Shown here in pieces: positions 16,966 to 25,634 of a stretch of 64,000 nucleotides of DNA. The position numbers were made by a program, and so were the translations under genes. The stretch lies in assembly GCA_963707905.1 (NCBI GenBank), contig CAVPSA010000047.1, positions 156,170-220,169 of the forward strand, read 5' to 3'. This stretch comes from DASXKD01 sp963707905. Lineage in GTDB: Bacteria > Actinomycetota > Actinomycetes > Streptosporangiales > Streptosporangiaceae. Every line of letters starts with the position of its first letter. Position 1 is the first letter of the stretch. The notes below the pieces were generated by a model, which was not told the origin of the DNA, made no database searches, and worked only from the letters and a program-made list of their open reading frames with translations.

Positions 16966-17850
16966 TCAGCCTTTCAGCGAGCCGGAAAGGCCCGCGACAA
17001 TGCGCCGTTCGGCGAGGACGAAGAAGCCGATCGCCGGCACCATCGACAGCGCGGTGAACGCGAAGATGCGCGCCGTGTCCTGGGAGTACTGGGTCTGGAA
17101 TGTGGCCACGCCGAGCGGCAGCGTGAAGTGCGCGGGGCTGGTGAACACGATGTAGGCCAGCAGATAGTTGTTCCAGCTGAAGACGAACGCCAGGATCGCG
17201 ACCGTGACCAGCGCGGGCCGCGACAGCGGCAGCAGGATCCGGGCGAAGAACTTCAGCCGCGTCGCGCCGTCCACCACGGCCGCGTCCTCGATCTCCGCCG
17301 GGATCGCGCGCATGAACGGGCGGAGGATCACGATCGTGATGGACAGCGAGAACGCCGCCTCGGGGATCGCCACCCCGAGCAGGTTGTCCAGCAGGTGGAT
17401 GCGCTGCAACAGCAGGTAGAGCGGCAGGCTCGCCACGCCGATCGGGAACAGCAGGCCGACCGTGAAGAAAGTGAAGAGCGCCTCGCGGCCCTTGAACTCG
17501 ATCCGGGACAGCGCGAACGCGGCCATCGAGCCGAACCCCACCGCGCCCGCGGTCGCCACCACCGCGATGAAGGCGCTGTTGCCGAGGAACCGCCAGAACG
17601 CCGAGGAGAACAGCACCGAGGTGTAGTTGCTCCACACCCAGGGATGGGGCAGCCCGACGGGGGAGGTGTTGATCTGCGCGGTGGACCGGAAGCCGCCCTC
17701 GATCACGAAGATCAGCGGGACCACGGTGATGGCGACGATCAGCACCACGACGAGCCAGGTGAGCGGTTTGATCAGCGAGAACCTGCGGCCCGGCGGCTCC
17801 GGCGCAGGCGGCGTGACAGCCCGTCCCGCGGCCCCCGCGACGGCGCTCAT
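16966..17850 (-). CDS. ABC sugar permease, MalG type
   Basis: 294 residues from the ATG at 17850. A TM segment (about 28-50) is followed by the inner-membrane component fold with the EAA loop EIEDAAVVDGATRLKFFARI near residues 205-224, the site that contacts the ATPase. The TM-rich C-terminus ends RRIVAGLSGSLKG, the usual MalG-family tail. It overlaps the upstream permease gene by ATGA, so translation is coupled. Part of a CUT1-type carbohydrate importer. Confidence 0.93.
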   Translation of the reverse strand: MSAVAGAAGRAVTPPAPEPPGRRFSLIKPLTWLVVVLIVAITVVPLIFVIEGGFRSTAQINTSPVGLPHPWVWSNYTSVLFSSAFWRFLGNSAFIAVVATAGAVGFGSMAAFALSRIEFKGREALFTFFTVGLLFPIGVASLPLYLLLQRIHLLDNLLGVAIPEAAFSLSITIVILRPFMRAIPAEIEDAAVVDGATRLKFFARILLPLSRPALVTVAILAFVFSWNNYLLAYIVFTSPAHFTLPLGVATFQTQYSQDTARIFAFTALSMVPAIGFFVLAERRIVAGLSGSLKG

Positions 17851-18827
17851 CCGACCGCCCTCGTGAGCGCGCCGCGGGTGTCCCTGCGCAGCGCGAAACG
17901 CTGGTAGAGCAGCGAGAACAGGAAGCAGATGATGAACAGGATGACCGCGATCGCGCTGGCGTAGCCGAACTCGTAGCTCTGGAACCCGCGGTTGATCAGG
18001 TAGGTCGCCATGGTGACCGACGCGTTGGCCGGGCCGCCGCCGGTCATGATCCACACGATGTCGAACAACTGCAGTGAGCCGATGATCGTCAGGAAGATCC
18101 AGATCCGGATCGTCGGGGCGAGCAGTGGCAGCACGATGCGCCGGGTGGTCTGCCAGGGCGAGGCCCCGTCGATGGCGGCCGCCTCGCGCAGTTCCGCCGG
18201 GATGCCCTGCAGGCCGGCCAGCAGCAAGATGATGCCGAAGCCGATGTACTTCCAGGTCAGCACCACGAACAGGGTGTAGAGCACGATGGACAGGTCGGCC
18301 AGCCACAGGTGGATGAGGTGGCCGAGACCGAGCGCGGTCAGGAACTTGTCCACGAACCCGCCCGGCTGCAGCATGAGCAGCCAGATGACCGCGGTGGTCG
18401 CCTCGGAGAGCACGTACGGCGCGAACACGACCAGCCGCAGCAGGGAGCGGCCGCGCATCTGCCTGTTCAGCAGCAGGGCCAGCCCGATGCTGATCGGCAA
18501 CTGGATCGCCACCGACAGCACGGCGATGATGATGTTGTGCTCGATCGCCGCGCGGAACACGGGGTCCGACAGCGCCAGCGAGTAGTTGTGCCCGCCGGTG
18601 AACTCGGTCAGCGGCCCGAACCCGCTCCAGTTGTACAGGCTGTAGTAGACCGCGATGCCGATGGGCGCAAGCACGAAGCCGACGAACAGGATCAGCGCCG
18701 GTCCCAGCAGCAGGGTCAGTTCGAGCCTCTTGCGCAGCCGGGCCGGGCGGGCGGGCTGCGCAAGAGGCGTGGCGGCGGCTGCGGCGGAGGGTTCCGTCGC
18801 AGCCGCCGTGCTGATGCCGCGGGCCAT
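17847..18827 (-). CDS. ABC sugar permease, MalF type
   Basis: 326 residues. An Ala-rich N-terminus is followed by TM1 (about residues 36-58) and further TM segments, with the EAA motif ELREAAAIDGASPWQTTRRI near residues 225-244. Heterodimer partner of the MalG-type protein encoded next. The start overlaps the stop of the binding-protein gene (TGATG). No ATP-binding subunit is encoded nearby; actinomycete CUT1 importers commonly use a shared ATPase such as MsiK encoded elsewhere. Confidence 0.93.
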   Translation of the reverse strand: MARGISTAAATEPSAAAAATPLAQPARPARLRKRLELTLLLGPALILFVGFVLAPIGIAVYYSLYNWSGFGPLTEFTGGHNYSLALSDPVFRAAIEHNIIIAVLSVAIQLPISIGLALLLNRQMRGRSLLRLVVFAPYVLSEATTAVIWLLMLQPGGFVDKFLTALGLGHLIHLWLADLSIVLYTLFVVLTWKYIGFGIILLLAGLQGIPAELREAAAIDGASPWQTTRRIVLPLLAPTIRIWIFLTIIGSLQLFDIVWIMTGGGPANASVTMATYLINRGFQSYEFGYASAIAVILFIICFLFSLLYQRFALRRDTRGALTRAVG

Positions 18828-20140
18828 CAGGAGGTCGAAGCCGCCTGGTTCACGGTCTGGATGATCGTCGCGGGCGTGCCCTGCCCGGCGAAGAAGTTCG
18901 CGACCGCGTTGTCCACCGCCTGGCCGACGTTGGTCGGGAAGGCGATGTCGAAGTAGTTCTGGATGTACGGCGAGGCGTGGCTGTAGGCCAGGATCTGGCG
19001 CAGCGTGGGGTCGGTCAGCGCGGACGCCGCGGCCGGGTTGGCCGGCAGGCCGACGTTCGCGCCCACCAGCTTCTTCTGCACCGCCGGGCTGTCGACGTAC
19101 TTGAGGAAGTCCGCGCAGGCGGCCGTGGCACCTGTGGTGCAGGAGAAGCCGTCACCGCCGCCGAGCAGGGTGGTCGGGGCGCCCGCGCCGCCGGTGACCG
19201 CGGGGAACGGGAACCAGCCGAGCTTGGTGCTGAGCGACTTGTCGGTGGACAGGGCGGACATGACGCCGGGATCCCAGTCACCCTGCAGTTCCATGGCTGC
19301 CTTGCCGTTGGCGACCATGCCCGCCGAACTGCCCGCGCCCTGCTGGGACGCGGTGCCGAGGAAACCGGGCTGGAACGGCTTGGTCTTCATGAACGCCTGG
19401 AGGTCCTCACCGGCCTTGAGGAAGCACGGGTTGTTCAGGTTGATCGCCTTCATCGACGCCTTCAGCACGGTGGTGGAGCAGTCCCGCAGCGCGAAGTACT
19501 CCCACCAGAACGCGTCCGGCCAGCGGTCCTTGCTGCCCACGGCGATCGGCACGATGTGCGCCGCCTTCAGCTTGGTGACGTCGGCGTTGAGCTCGGTCAT
19601 GGTCGTCGGCGGGCTGGCGATGCCGGCCTTGGCGAACAGGTCCTTGCGGTACCAGAAGCCCACCATGTGCAGGTCATAGGGGATGCCGTACTGCTGGCCG
19701 TTGACCTGCCAGCCCTGCGCGGCGGAGCCCAGCTGGCCGATCCAGGGGGCAACCAGCTTGGTGATGTTCATGACCTTGCCGGACTTGACCTGCGTCGCCT
19801 CCTGGCCGCCGCCCCACTGCTGGTAGATGTCCGGCGGGCTGCCGGACTGCAGGGCGAGCGGGATCTTGGTGGTGAACTGCTCGTTCTGGATCGGGTCGAT
19901 CTGGAACGCAACCTTTGGATGGGCGGCGTGGTAGGAACTGGCCACTTCCGCCCACACGCCCTTGAGCGGGTCGGCGGTGGCGTTGTTCCACCACGTGAGC
20001 GTTACCGCACTGCCCGAATTAGAGGCGCTCCCCGAGCCTGCGCCGCCGCTGCTGCTGCTGCCGCACGCGGCGAGAGTAAGCGCCGCGGTCGCCGCAACGG
20101 CGAGCACGGCACCATTCCGGATGCTGCGCATTGTGGTCAT
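18827..20140 (-). CDS. Extracellular sugar-binding lipoprotein
   Basis: 437 residues. Signal peptide with lipobox LTLAAC (Cys26), then a Gly/Ser linker and a type-1 solute-binding domain from VTLTWWNNATADPLKGVW onward, typical of SBP_bac_1/8 proteins that bind oligosaccharides. First gene of the transporter operon. It is divergent from the LacI-type gene, with the operator at 20230-20243 upstream. The context (GH3 and CE7 enzymes) suggests a xylo-oligosaccharide or related hemicellulose fragment as ligand. Confidence 0.92.
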   Translation of the reverse strand: MTTMRSIRNGAVLAVAATAALTLAACGSSSSGGAGSGSASNSGSAVTLTWWNNATADPLKGVWAEVASSYHAAHPKVAFQIDPIQNEQFTTKIPLALQSGSPPDIYQQWGGGQEATQVKSGKVMNITKLVAPWIGQLGSAAQGWQVNGQQYGIPYDLHMVGFWYRKDLFAKAGIASPPTTMTELNADVTKLKAAHIVPIAVGSKDRWPDAFWWEYFALRDCSTTVLKASMKAINLNNPCFLKAGEDLQAFMKTKPFQPGFLGTASQQGAGSSAGMVANGKAAMELQGDWDPGVMSALSTDKSLSTKLGWFPFPAVTGGAGAPTTLLGGGDGFSCTTGATAACADFLKYVDSPAVQKKLVGANVGLPANPAAASALTDPTLRQILAYSHASPYIQNYFDIAFPTNVGQAVDNAVANFFAGQGTPATIIQTVNQAASTS

Positions 20141-20229
20141 CTCCCTGAGGGGTTTTAGGCGCGAGCGCGGACCAGCGTGGCCACCTAGGCTTGCCGCCGA
20201 GTTTTGCGCGTCGTATCGTTCATGTCAAT

Positions 20230-20243
20230 CGTTGTCGATAACG
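20230..20243. promoter_or_regulatory. LacI-type operator
   Basis: The sequence CGTTGTCGATAACG equals its reverse complement at 12 of 14 positions, centred on TCGA, the symmetry expected for LacI/GalR proteins. It lies between the divergent binding-protein gene (start 20140) and the LacI gene (start 20268), and overlaps the -35 region of the latter. On the other strand it abuts the hexamer TTGACA (20222-20227), a possible -35 box for the transporter operon, so one site could repress both directions. Confidence 0.75.
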
Positions 20244-20260
20244 TTTTATACAGGTATTCT
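20232..20260 (+). promoter_or_regulatory. Promoter of the LacI-type gene, probably leaderless
   Basis: Boxes TTGTCG (20232-20237) and TATTCT (20255-20260) are separated by 17 bp. The GTG start codon at 20268 begins 8 bases after the -10 box, where transcription would be expected to start. No ribosome site precedes the GTG. Leaderless mRNAs are common in actinobacteria. Confidence 0.55.
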
Positions 20261-20267
20261 CGCCCGG

Positions 20268-21287
20268 GTGGAGCCAAGCTCGCGTGTCACCATCCGCGAC
20301 GTCGCCGCGCGCGCCGGCGTCTCCGTCGCCACCGTTTCGAAGGTGATCAACAACCGTTATGGCGTGGCCAGCGGAACGTCCGCGCGCGTCCAGGCCGTCA
20401 TCGACGAGCTGGGGTACGAAGCGAGCCTGGTCGCGCAGAGCTTGCGAAACCACCGCACCAACGTGATCGGCATCCTGGTGGCCGACCTGGAGCCGTTCAG
20501 CACCGAGCTGCTCAAGGGTGCCGCGGACGCGATCAGGGGGTCCGGCTTCGAGCTGGTGATCTACTCCGCCGGCGGCCACTCCGGCGACCGGGTGGGCTGG
20601 GAGCGCCGGTACCTGTCCCGCCTGTCCGGCACGCTCATCGACGGCGCCATCCTGGTCACCCCGACGGTCGTGGATGTGAACTACGGCGCGCCGATCGTCG
20701 CCATCGACCCGCACACCGGCCAGTCCGGCCTGCCGACCGTGGACTCCGACAACTTCCGGGGCGCCCAGCTCGCCACCGGGCATCTGCTGAGCCTCGGGCA
20801 CCGGCGCATCGGGATGCTGACCGGGCGCCCCGACCTGGAATCCGCGCAGCTGCGTGAGCGGGGGTACCGGGAGGCCCTCCAGGCGGCCGGTGCCGATGTG
20901 GACGAGAGCCTGATCCGCTGCGGCGACTACGACCCCGAGGTGTCCTTGGAACAGGCGCGGCTGCTGCTCACCGCGCCCAGCCCGCCCACCGCCGTGTTCG
21001 CGGCGAACGACATGTCGGCCATCGCGACCATCGAGGTCGCCACCGAACTCGGCCTGCGCGTGCCGGCCGACCTGTCCGTGGTCGGCTTCGACAACATTCC
21101 GGAGTCCGCGCTGTGCGCGCCGCCGCTGACCACCGTCGAGCAGCCGATCCGCAAGATGGGCGAGCGGTCCATCGAGCTGCTCCTGTCGCTGATCCGCGGT
21201 GAACGGCTCCAGGCCACCCACATCACACTCGCGACCAACCTGGTAATACGGCAGTCAACCCGGGCCTGGCGGCCCCCTTCGGCGTAA
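20268..21287 (+). CDS. LacI/GalR family regulator of the sugar locus
   Basis: 339 residues from the GTG at 20268, the usual family length; the open frame upstream to 19962 overlaps the binding-protein gene. HTH at residues 6-27 (VTIRDVAARAGVSVATVSKV), hinge to about 60, then a periplasmic-binding-like effector domain including LVADLEPFSTELLKGAADAI. It is probably a repressor relieved by an oligosaccharide, acting at 20230-20243. The GH3 gene starts 14 bp after its stop and is likely co-transcribed. Confidence 0.92.
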   Translation: MEPSSRVTIRDVAARAGVSVATVSKVINNRYGVASGTSARVQAVIDELGYEASLVAQSLRNHRTNVIGILVADLEPFSTELLKGAADAIRGSGFELVIYSAGGHSGDRVGWERRYLSRLSGTLIDGAILVTPTVVDVNYGAPIVAIDPHTGQSGLPTVDSDNFRGAQLATGHLLSLGHRRIGMLTGRPDLESAQLRERGYREALQAAGADVDESLIRCGDYDPEVSLEQARLLLTAPSPPTAVFAANDMSAIATIEVATELGLRVPADLSVVGFDNIPESALCAPPLTTVEQPIRKMGERSIELLLSLIRGERLQATHITLATNLVIRQSTRAWRPPSA

Positions 21288-21301
21288 AGGACAGCAGCCA
21301 C

Positions 21302-23620
21302 GTGACGATCGAGGGCCGCGTTTTCACCGAAACCTGGCGCGACCCGGCAGCCACGCCGGCCGAGCGGGTGCGTGACCTGCTCTCCCGGATGACCCTGCGG
21401 GAAAAGATTGCCCAGCTCTACGGCGTCTGGGTCGGTGTGGATGCCGCCCGCGGCGAGGTGGTGCCACATCAGCACCACGCCGCCCCGGTGCCGGAGTGGG
21501 AGACCCTGATCGATGCCGGGCTCGGCCAGCTCACCCGGGTGTTCGGCACCGCCCCGGTGGCCCCGGCCGACGGCGCCCGCGCCGTGGCCGTGCTCCAGGA
21601 CCAGATCGTCGCGGCCGGCCGCTTCGGCATTCCGGCCATGGTGCACGAGGAATGCCTGACCGGGATGCTCGCCTGGCAGGCGACCGTGTACCCGTCCCCG
21701 CTGTGCTGGGGTGCGACGTTCGACCCGGAGCTGATCGAGCGGATGGCCGCCCAGATCGGTGCGGCGATGCGCAGGCACGGTGTGCACCAGGGCCTGGCCC
21801 CGGTCCTTGATGTGGTCCGTGACCTGCGCTGGGGCCGGGTGGAAGAGACGATAAGCGAGGACCCTTACCTGGTCGGCCTGATCGGCAGCAGCTACGTGCG
21901 CGGGCTGGAGTCGGCGGGGGTGGTGGCCACGCTGAAGCACTTCGCCGGATACTCCGCCTCACGCGCCGGGCGCAACATGGCACCGGTCTCCATCGGCCCG
22001 CGGGAGCTGGCCGACGTGCTGCTGCCGCCGTTCGAGATGGCGCTGCGCGCCGGCGCGCGGTCGGTCATGCCCTCCTACACCGACCTGGACGGCATGCCCG
22101 CCACCGCGGACCCGAAGCTGCTGACCGACTGGCTGCGCGGTGCCTGTGGCTTCACCGGGACCGTGGTCTCCGACTACTTCGCCGTGTCGTTCCTGCAGAC
22201 CATGCACGCGGTCGCGGCCGGCCGCGGCGATGCCGCAGGCCTGGCCCTCGCGGCCGGGGTGGACGTGGAACTGCCCATCGTGAACTGCTACGGCGCGCCG
22301 TTGCTGCACGCGGTCGAGGCAGGGGAGGTACCCACCGCCCTGGTGGACCGGGCGGCGGCCCGGGTCCTTGAGCAGAAATGTGAGCTGGGGCTGCTGGACG
22401 CCGACTGGGCGCCGCAACCGGAAGCGTCCGGCAGCCTCGACGACGATCGGTCCCGCGCGCTGGCCCGGCAGCTCGCCGAGGAATCCATCGTGCTGCTGGC
22501 CAACGACGGCACCCTGCCGCTTGCTGCGACGCGGATCGCCGTGGTCGGGCCGCGGGCCGGCGAGGCCAGCGCGATGTTCGGCTGCTACTCGTTCCCGCAG
22601 CACGTGGGGCTGCACCACCCGGGCCTTCCGCTGGGGGTCGACGCGCCCAGCCTGCTCGACGCGTTGCGCGCCGACCCGGCCGGGTACCAGGTCAGCTTCG
22701 CCCAGGGCTGCCCGGTGCTCGGCGGCGAGGACGCCGGCCTGGCCGAGGCGGCGGAGCTGGCCCGCGCTGCCGAGGTCTGCGTCGCCGTGCTCGGCGACCG
22801 GTCAGGGATGTTCGGCGCGGGCACCTCGGGCGAGGGCTGCGACGCGGCGGACCTGCGCCTGCCCGGCCGGCAGGAGGAACTGCTCGACGCGCTGCTCGAC
22901 ACCGGCACACCGGTGGTCCTGGTGCTGCTCACCGGGCGGCCCTATGAGCTGTCCCGCCAGGCGGACCGGCTGGCCGCGGCAGTCTGCGGGTTCTTCCCCG
23001 GCCAGGAGGGCGGCCGCGCCCTTGCCGACGTGCTCAGCGGCCGGGTCAACCCGTCCGGCCGCCTCCCGGTCAGCTTCCCCGGCGCGGGCACGACCCAGCC
23101 GGGCAGCTACCTCGCCCCGGCCCCCGGGCTGCGCAGCGACGTCAGCACCGTGGATCCGACACCGGCGTTCCCGTTCGGCCACGGGCTGTCTTACGCCCCG
23201 GCCACCTGGCTCGGCGTGGTGCGGCGGTCCCCCCGGACGTGGCCGACCGACGGCTACTGCCAGGTGTCGATCACGCTGTGCAACGACGCGGCCATCGCTG
23301 CCACCGAAGTGGTCCAGGTGTACCTGCACGATCCGGTGGCCGAGGTGGCTCGCCCGGTGCAGCAGCTCATCGCGACCGCCCGGGTGGACCTGGCCGCGGG
23401 CCAGTCCCGCACCGTGGTCCTCGACCTGCACGCGGACCTCACCTCCTATACCGGCAGGGCCGGCCGCAGGCAGGTCGACCCGGGCGAGGCGGAGCTGCGG
23501 ATCGGCGCGTCGAGCACGGACATCAGGGCGGTGCTCCCGGTGACGCTGACCGGGCCGCGCAGGCCGGCCGGTTACGACCGGGTCCTCTATCCGGTCGTGA
23601 CCCTGCTGCCGCCGGGCTAG
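21302..23620 (+). CDS. GH3 glycoside hydrolase (beta-xylosidase/glucosidase type)
   Basis: 772 residues from the GTG at 21302 (AAAGGA upstream). N-terminal (beta/alpha)8 GH3 domain to about residue 350; the nucleophile Asp is in VVSDYFAV, about residue 291. The GH3 C-terminal sandwich follows (about 385-600, with VCVAVLGDRSGMFGAG) and then a fibronectin-III-like domain to the end. There is no signal peptide, so it acts in the cytoplasm on imported oligosaccharides. It sits downstream of the LacI gene, and the neighbouring acetyl esterase favours xylo-oligosaccharides over cello-oligosaccharides. Activity is not provable from sequence alone. Confidence 0.9.
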   Translation: MTIEGRVFTETWRDPAATPAERVRDLLSRMTLREKIAQLYGVWVGVDAARGEVVPHQHHAAPVPEWETLIDAGLGQLTRVFGTAPVAPADGARAVAVLQDQIVAAGRFGIPAMVHEECLTGMLAWQATVYPSPLCWGATFDPELIERMAAQIGAAMRRHGVHQGLAPVLDVVRDLRWGRVEETISEDPYLVGLIGSSYVRGLESAGVVATLKHFAGYSASRAGRNMAPVSIGPRELADVLLPPFEMALRAGARSVMPSYTDLDGMPATADPKLLTDWLRGACGFTGTVVSDYFAVSFLQTMHAVAAGRGDAAGLALAAGVDVELPIVNCYGAPLLHAVEAGEVPTALVDRAAARVLEQKCELGLLDADWAPQPEASGSLDDDRSRALARQLAEESIVLLANDGTLPLAATRIAVVGPRAGEASAMFGCYSFPQHVGLHHPGLPLGVDAPSLLDALRADPAGYQVSFAQGCPVLGGEDAGLAEAAELARAAEVCVAVLGDRSGMFGAGTSGEGCDAADLRLPGRQEELLDALLDTGTPVVLVLLTGRPYELSRQADRLAAAVCGFFPGQEGGRALADVLSGRVNPSGRLPVSFPGAGTTQPGSYLAPAPGLRSDVSTVDPTPAFPFGHGLSYAPATWLGVVRRSPRTWPTDGYCQVSITLCNDAAIAATEVVQVYLHDPVAEVARPVQQLIATARVDLAAGQSRTVVLDLHADLTSYTGRAGRRQVDPGEAELRIGASSTDIRAVLPVTLTGPRRPAGYDRVLYPVVTLLPPG

Positions 23621-23621
23621 C

Positions 23622-23795
23622 GGGCCAAGGGCCCGTGACGACGGAACGGGGCCTTGAGCCAGGGGGGTTCCGGGGATCGTCCCCCGGGCTAGCCATCGGG
23701 GGTTCCGGGGGTCGTCCCCGGGCTAGCCATCGGGGGTTCCGGGGGTCGTCCCCGGGCTAGCCATCGGGGGTTTCGGGGGTCGTCCCCCGGGCTAG
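23622..23795 (+). repeat. Two-hairpin element, copy 3, with four tandem 34-bp modules
   Basis: Hairpin A at about 23622-23660 has the loop GTGACGACGGAA and an imperfect stem (CAAGG at 23626-23630 pairs with CCTTG at 23652-23656). It is followed by four tandem copies of a 34-bp module starting at 23659, 23693, 23727 and 23761 (the last is 35 bp). Each module contains GGTTCCGGGG or a close variant, a CCGGGG/CCCCGG hairpin with TCGT in the loop, and ends GGGCTAG. The array ends 18 bp before the esterase start codon. Confidence 0.85.
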
Positions 23796-23813
23796 CACCG
23801 TTACGCTCCTGCT

Positions 23814-24782
23814 ATGTTCGCCGATCTGCCGCTTGCCGAGCTGCGCCGCTACGTGCCCGACGTGCCCGAGCCCGCCGACTTCGACGAGTTCTGGTCCGGC
23901 CAGCTCGCCGCCGCCCGGGCCGCCGCGCGGGCACCGGAGTTCACCGTGGTGGCCAGCGTGCTGCGGCACGCCGAGGTGTTCGACGTCAGTTTCTCCGGGT
24001 TCGGCGGGGACCCGGTCAAGGCGTGGCTGCTGGTGCCGCACGACCCGGCGCCGCGCGCCGCGGTGGTGGTGGAGTACGTCGGCTACGGCGGCGGCCGCGG
24101 TGACCCGCTCGACTGGCTGCCCTGGAGCTGCGCGGGGCATGTCCACCTGGTCATGGACACCCGCGGCCAGGGCGGCGGGTGGCTCAGCGCGGACACCCCG
24201 GACCCCAGCGACAACGGCGCGCCAAGCACCCCCGGGTTCATGACCCGCGGCATCGCCGACCCGCGCACGCACTACTACACGCGGCTGTTCACCGACGCGG
24301 CCTGCGCCGTGGACGCGGCCCGCGGCCACCCGGCCGCCGCCGGGCTGCCGCTGGTCACCACCGGCGGGAGCCAGGGCGGGGGCCTGGCGATCGCCGCGGC
24401 CCATCTGGCGCCAGGGGTCCGGGCGGCCATGCCCGACGTGCCGTTCCTGGCCCATCCCCGGCGGGGGGCGGAGGTCACCAACAGCCGCCCCTATGTCGAG
24501 CTGTCGGAGTACTGCGCGGTGCACACCGACCAGGTGGAGACCGTGTTCCGCACGCTGTCCTACGTGGACGTGGTCAACCACGCCAAGCGGGCGCACGCCC
24601 CCGCGCTGTTCTCCGCCGGGCTGGCCGACGACATCACCCCGCCGTCCACCGTGTTCGCCGCGTTCAACCACTACGCCGGGCCCAAGGACATCGCGGTGTA
24701 CGAGTTCAACGGCCACGAGGGCGGCGGGACCAGGCACCTGCGCGCCAAGCTGGACTTCCTGGCGGCCACGCTGGCTAGCTAG
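23814..24782 (+). CDS. Acetylxylan esterase / cephalosporin-C deacetylase (CE7)
   Basis: 322 residues, the usual CE7 length. An alpha/beta-hydrolase with the CE7 signatures in order: RGQG at about 117-120, GGSQGG with nucleophile Ser186, an Asp in GLADDITPPS (about 270-279) and NGHEGGG containing the catalytic His (about 302). No signal peptide. CE7 enzymes remove acetyl groups from short xylo-oligosaccharides in the cytoplasm, which fits the importer and GH3 enzyme next door. The array of hairpins immediately upstream could uncouple its expression from the GH3 gene. Its stop overlaps that of the convergent methyltransferase gene. Confidence 0.92.
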   Translation: MFADLPLAELRRYVPDVPEPADFDEFWSGQLAAARAAARAPEFTVVASVLRHAEVFDVSFSGFGGDPVKAWLLVPHDPAPRAAVVVEYVGYGGGRGDPLDWLPWSCAGHVHLVMDTRGQGGGWLSADTPDPSDNGAPSTPGFMTRGIADPRTHYYTRLFTDAACAVDAARGHPAAAGLPLVTTGGSQGGGLAIAAAHLAPGVRAAMPDVPFLAHPRRGAEVTNSRPYVELSEYCAVHTDQVETVFRTLSYVDVVNHAKRAHAPALFSAGLADDITPPSTVFAAFNHYAGPKDIAVYEFNGHEGGGTRHLRAKLDFLAATLAS

Positions 24783-25528
24783 CGGGTCACCACCACGCTG
24801 TAGCCGAGGTCAAGCTCGGCCAGGCCGAGCAGGTGGCCCCAGCGCCGCTCCCAGGCGCCGCTGTCCAGGTCGGCGCGCAGGCGGCTCATTCCCGCGGCGC
24901 GGTCCGCCGGCGGGATCAGCGACAGGGCCGACATGGGCCCCCAGACCGCCGGATCCAGGACGGCGCGCGGGCGCCGCCAGTACGCCCCGTTGAACCCGTC
25001 GGCACAGTCGCCGGGGATCGGCACCGGGATCACGTCCAGCGGGCCGAGCACCCGCGCCAGCTCCGCGACCGGGGTTTCCCTTGCCGTCTCCAGCCGTGCG
25101 GTCGCGGGGAAGTAATGGTCAAGCCACCAGAGCGGGCGCCGCTGCGGGTCGCGCAGGAACAGCACGACGCGCCCGGCCACCCGGCGCATCTCGGCCAGGC
25201 CGCGGTCCCGGCCGGTCCAGTGATGCACGGTGAGCACGCCCATGGCGGCGTCGAAGGTGCCGTCGGGGAACGGCAGCCTCTCGGCGACCGCGCGCACCGC
25301 CGGGGCCGTGCCGCTGGGACGCTGGGCGAGCATGACTATGGACGGCTCGACCGCCACGACGCGCCGGCCGGGTGGCTCGTAGGAGCCGCTGCCGGCGCCC
25401 ACGTTCAGCACGGTCCGCGCGCCGCCGAGAGCAGCCCATATCCGGCCCGCGATCCGCGGGTCCGTGCGCCGTACCGTCGCGTAACGCTCGCCGATGCGGT
25501 CATATACGGGCGCCCCGAAGGCAGGCAT
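24779..25528 (-). CDS. Class I SAM-dependent methyltransferase
   Basis: 249 residues from the ATG at 25528; a TTG directly before it is less likely. Motif I is VLNVGAGSGSYE (about residues 40-51), the acidic residue after beta-2 is in VAVEPS, and LPFPDGTFDAAMGVLTVHHW is a type-11-like post-motif region. The substrate is unknown. It converges on the esterase gene with a 4-bp overlap of stop codons. Confidence 0.83.
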   Translation of the reverse strand: MPAFGAPVYDRIGERYATVRRTDPRIAGRIWAALGGARTVLNVGAGSGSYEPPGRRVVAVEPSIVMLAQRPSGTAPAVRAVAERLPFPDGTFDAAMGVLTVHHWTGRDRGLAEMRRVAGRVVLFLRDPQRRPLWWLDHYFPATARLETARETPVAELARVLGPLDVIPVPIPGDCADGFNGAYWRRPRAVLDPAVWGPMSALSLIPPADRAAGMSRLRADLDSGAWERRWGHLLGLAELDLGYSVVVTR

Positions 25529-25634
25529 CAAGCCAGGCTAGCAACCGCCTGCTGGCCTGGCACCGAGAGGCCGGCGCGTGAGGCCGGCGCGGGAGCCGGT
25601 GCCGGAGAAGCCGGTCCGGGGGGTGCGGGGCAGC

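Noticed and set aside
23239..23760. Frame translating the tandem hairpin modules into a Gly/Ser/Arg repeat
   Set aside because: It starts inside the GH3 gene in another frame, and the repeats are better explained as paired hairpins at the DNA or RNA level.
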